Shown here in pieces: positions 62,962 to 64,000 of a stretch of DNA of 64,000 bases. Source of the stretch: Streptomyces sp. KL109B (GTDB taxonomy: Bacteria; Actinomycetota; Actinomycetes; Streptomycetales; Streptomycetaceae); assembly GCF_030766935.1 (NCBI RefSeq), contig NZ_JASERL010000002.1, forward strand, positions 806,001 through 870,000, written 5' to 3'. The position numbers were made by a program, and so were the translations under genes. The notes below the pieces were generated by a model. It worked only from the letters and a program-made list of their open reading frames with translations, was not told where the DNA came from and ran no database searches. Every line of letters starts with the position of its first letter. Positions within the stretch are counted from its first letter, which is position 1.

Positions 62962-64000
62962 CCGCCTCGCCGGACGCCTGGAGGGGCCGTACGCGCAGTG
63001 CGACGAGGAAGGCGAGGGCGGCGGCCACGCTGCCCACCGCGAACGCGGCAGCGGACCCGTGGGACTGCGCGAGACGGCCCGCGACGGCGAGCGTGACGGC
63101 CTGTCCGCCGACGAACGCGCTCACGGCGACCGTCATGCCCTCGCCGAGCCGTTCGCGCGGCACGGCCTGCTCGGTGAGCCCGAACCCGGTGATCAGGTTC
63201 GGCGCGAACAGGGCGCCGAACACGGTCACCAGGACGTACAGCAGCGGCATGGAGTGGGCGACGAGCAGCGGCAGCGACAGGAGGGCCGCGGCGGCGGTGG
63301 CGACGCGCCAGCGGGCCCGCAGCGTGAAGCGGGCGGGCACCGCCGCCATGGACAGGCCGACGACGGCGCTCATGACGCCCATCGCGGCGTACACCAGCCC
63401 CGCCTGGTCGCCGTGGCCCAACTCCTCGGTGAGCGCGGTGATCCCGGCGCCGCAGCCGCCGAGCAGGATGCCGAGGAGGACGAGTCCGGCGCGCACCACG
63501 TGCACCTGGCGCGGCAGCCGTGGCCGGTCCGCACGCGCGCGTGGCCGCGCGTCGGCCGGGGCGGGCGGCACCGCCGTGGCGGTCGGGTGCAGCGCGAACG
63601 CGGCGCCGCAGACGGCGACGAGGAGGGCCGCCGCACCGAACGCGTAGGCGGGGTGCGCCACTACGGAGGCGATCCCGATGAGCGCGGGGCCGAGGACGAA
63701 GCTCAGCTCGTCCATGGTGGACTCCAGCGACAGCACCGCGTTCACCACTCGCTCGTCGGCGCCCTCGCGGCGCACGAGGGCGACGCCGCGGGCGCGCGCG
63801 AGCGGGCCGATGCCCGGGACGGTGGCGCCCGCGAGGACGCCGAGCGCGATCAGGGCGGGCGTCGGCAGGCCCGCGAGGGCGCCCAGCGTGTAGGCGGCGA
63901 TGGCGAGCCCGTTGAGCAGCGCGAAGGCGAGGACGACGGGCCGCTGCCCGCGCCGGTCCGCGAGCCGCCCGACGAAGGGCCCCATGGCGACCTGGCCGAG
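62936..64000 (-). CDS. MFS transporter, 5' end outside window
   Basis: 354 codons visible, open to the right edge through LGQVAMGPFVGRLADRRGQR, which is motif A between helices 2 and 3; about 60 N-terminal residues are missing. Ten further membrane segments follow, with a basic Ala/Arg-rich loop (ADARPRARADRPRLPR) in the middle. Sugar-efflux or drug-efflux type; substrate unknown. Confidence 0.88.

Overview
The window reads as a stretch of a Streptomyces (or close actinomycete) chromosome. Base composition is very GC-rich, third codon positions are almost all G or C, many starts are GTG, and several families are typical of streptomycetes: the SAV2148 HEPN family, an erm/mgt macrolide-resistance pair, the sir-zinc ribbon-cysHCDN sulfate operon with its short Cys leader peptide, and TPR-bearing STAND ATPases. 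I saw no rRNA, tRNA, CRISPR array, insertion sequence or phage gene. Both edges cut genes: a STAND ATPase on the left lacks its 5' end, and an MFS transporter on the right (minus strand) lacks its 5' end.

Layout. 1-3.3 kb: a STAND/TPR ATPase converging on a small membrane-helix protein. The two carry similar short motifs at the ends expected of a receptor/effector amyloid pair. 3.5-16.9 kb: nadE, an oxidoreductase, a TetR/MFS efflux pair with three matching operator palindromes, mmuM, a DUF4389 protein, a VOC-family gene remnant, an AraC regulator with an in-frame 9-bp repeat array, an NmrA-like protein, a YihY membrane protein, an AidB-like acyl-CoA dehydrogenase and an AcoR-like GAF regulator. 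17-23.8 kb: a tetronate/tetrulose-phosphate catabolic locus made of a TIM-like isomerase, an AP-endonuclease-fold isomerase, a GntR/FCD regulator, the tripartite transporter TctCBA and a PdxA2-type dehydrogenase. Two nearly identical operators flank the regulator. 23.9-36.4 kb: DUF1266, a 1,339-residue Hsp90-like ATPase with an N-terminal RHIM-like motif, MarR/MMPL, a secreted HEYGH metallopeptidase, a GNAT and a membrane-anchored NACHT ATPase.

36.5-43.6 kb: the sulfate assimilation operon, in order Cys leader peptide, sulfite reductase, zinc ribbon, APS reductase, APS kinase, sulfate adenylyltransferase subunits, a decayed sulfonate-permease fragment and a sirohydrochlorin chelatase. 43.6-52.7 kb: an ArsR/MFS pair around a perfect operator, panE-like, DUF1697, a subtilisin, an MMPL transporter and a CDP-alcohol phosphatidyltransferase. 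52.8-56.2 kb: macrolide glycosyltransferase and Erm methyltransferase, with a phosphotransferase diverging from them. 56.3-64 kb: an exonuclease, the SAV2148-type HEPN protein, a copper amine oxidase that appears split over two genes, glycogen debranching enzyme, and the edge MFS gene.

The themes that tie the window together are three unrelated NLR/chaperone-like signalling ATPases of the kind linked to bacterial immunity, set among ordinary metabolism; a complete APS-route sulfur operon that seems to have lost its sulfonate transporter; and many local regulator/target pairs whose operators can be read directly as palindromes. All functions are inferred from sequence reading alone; no database search was run.
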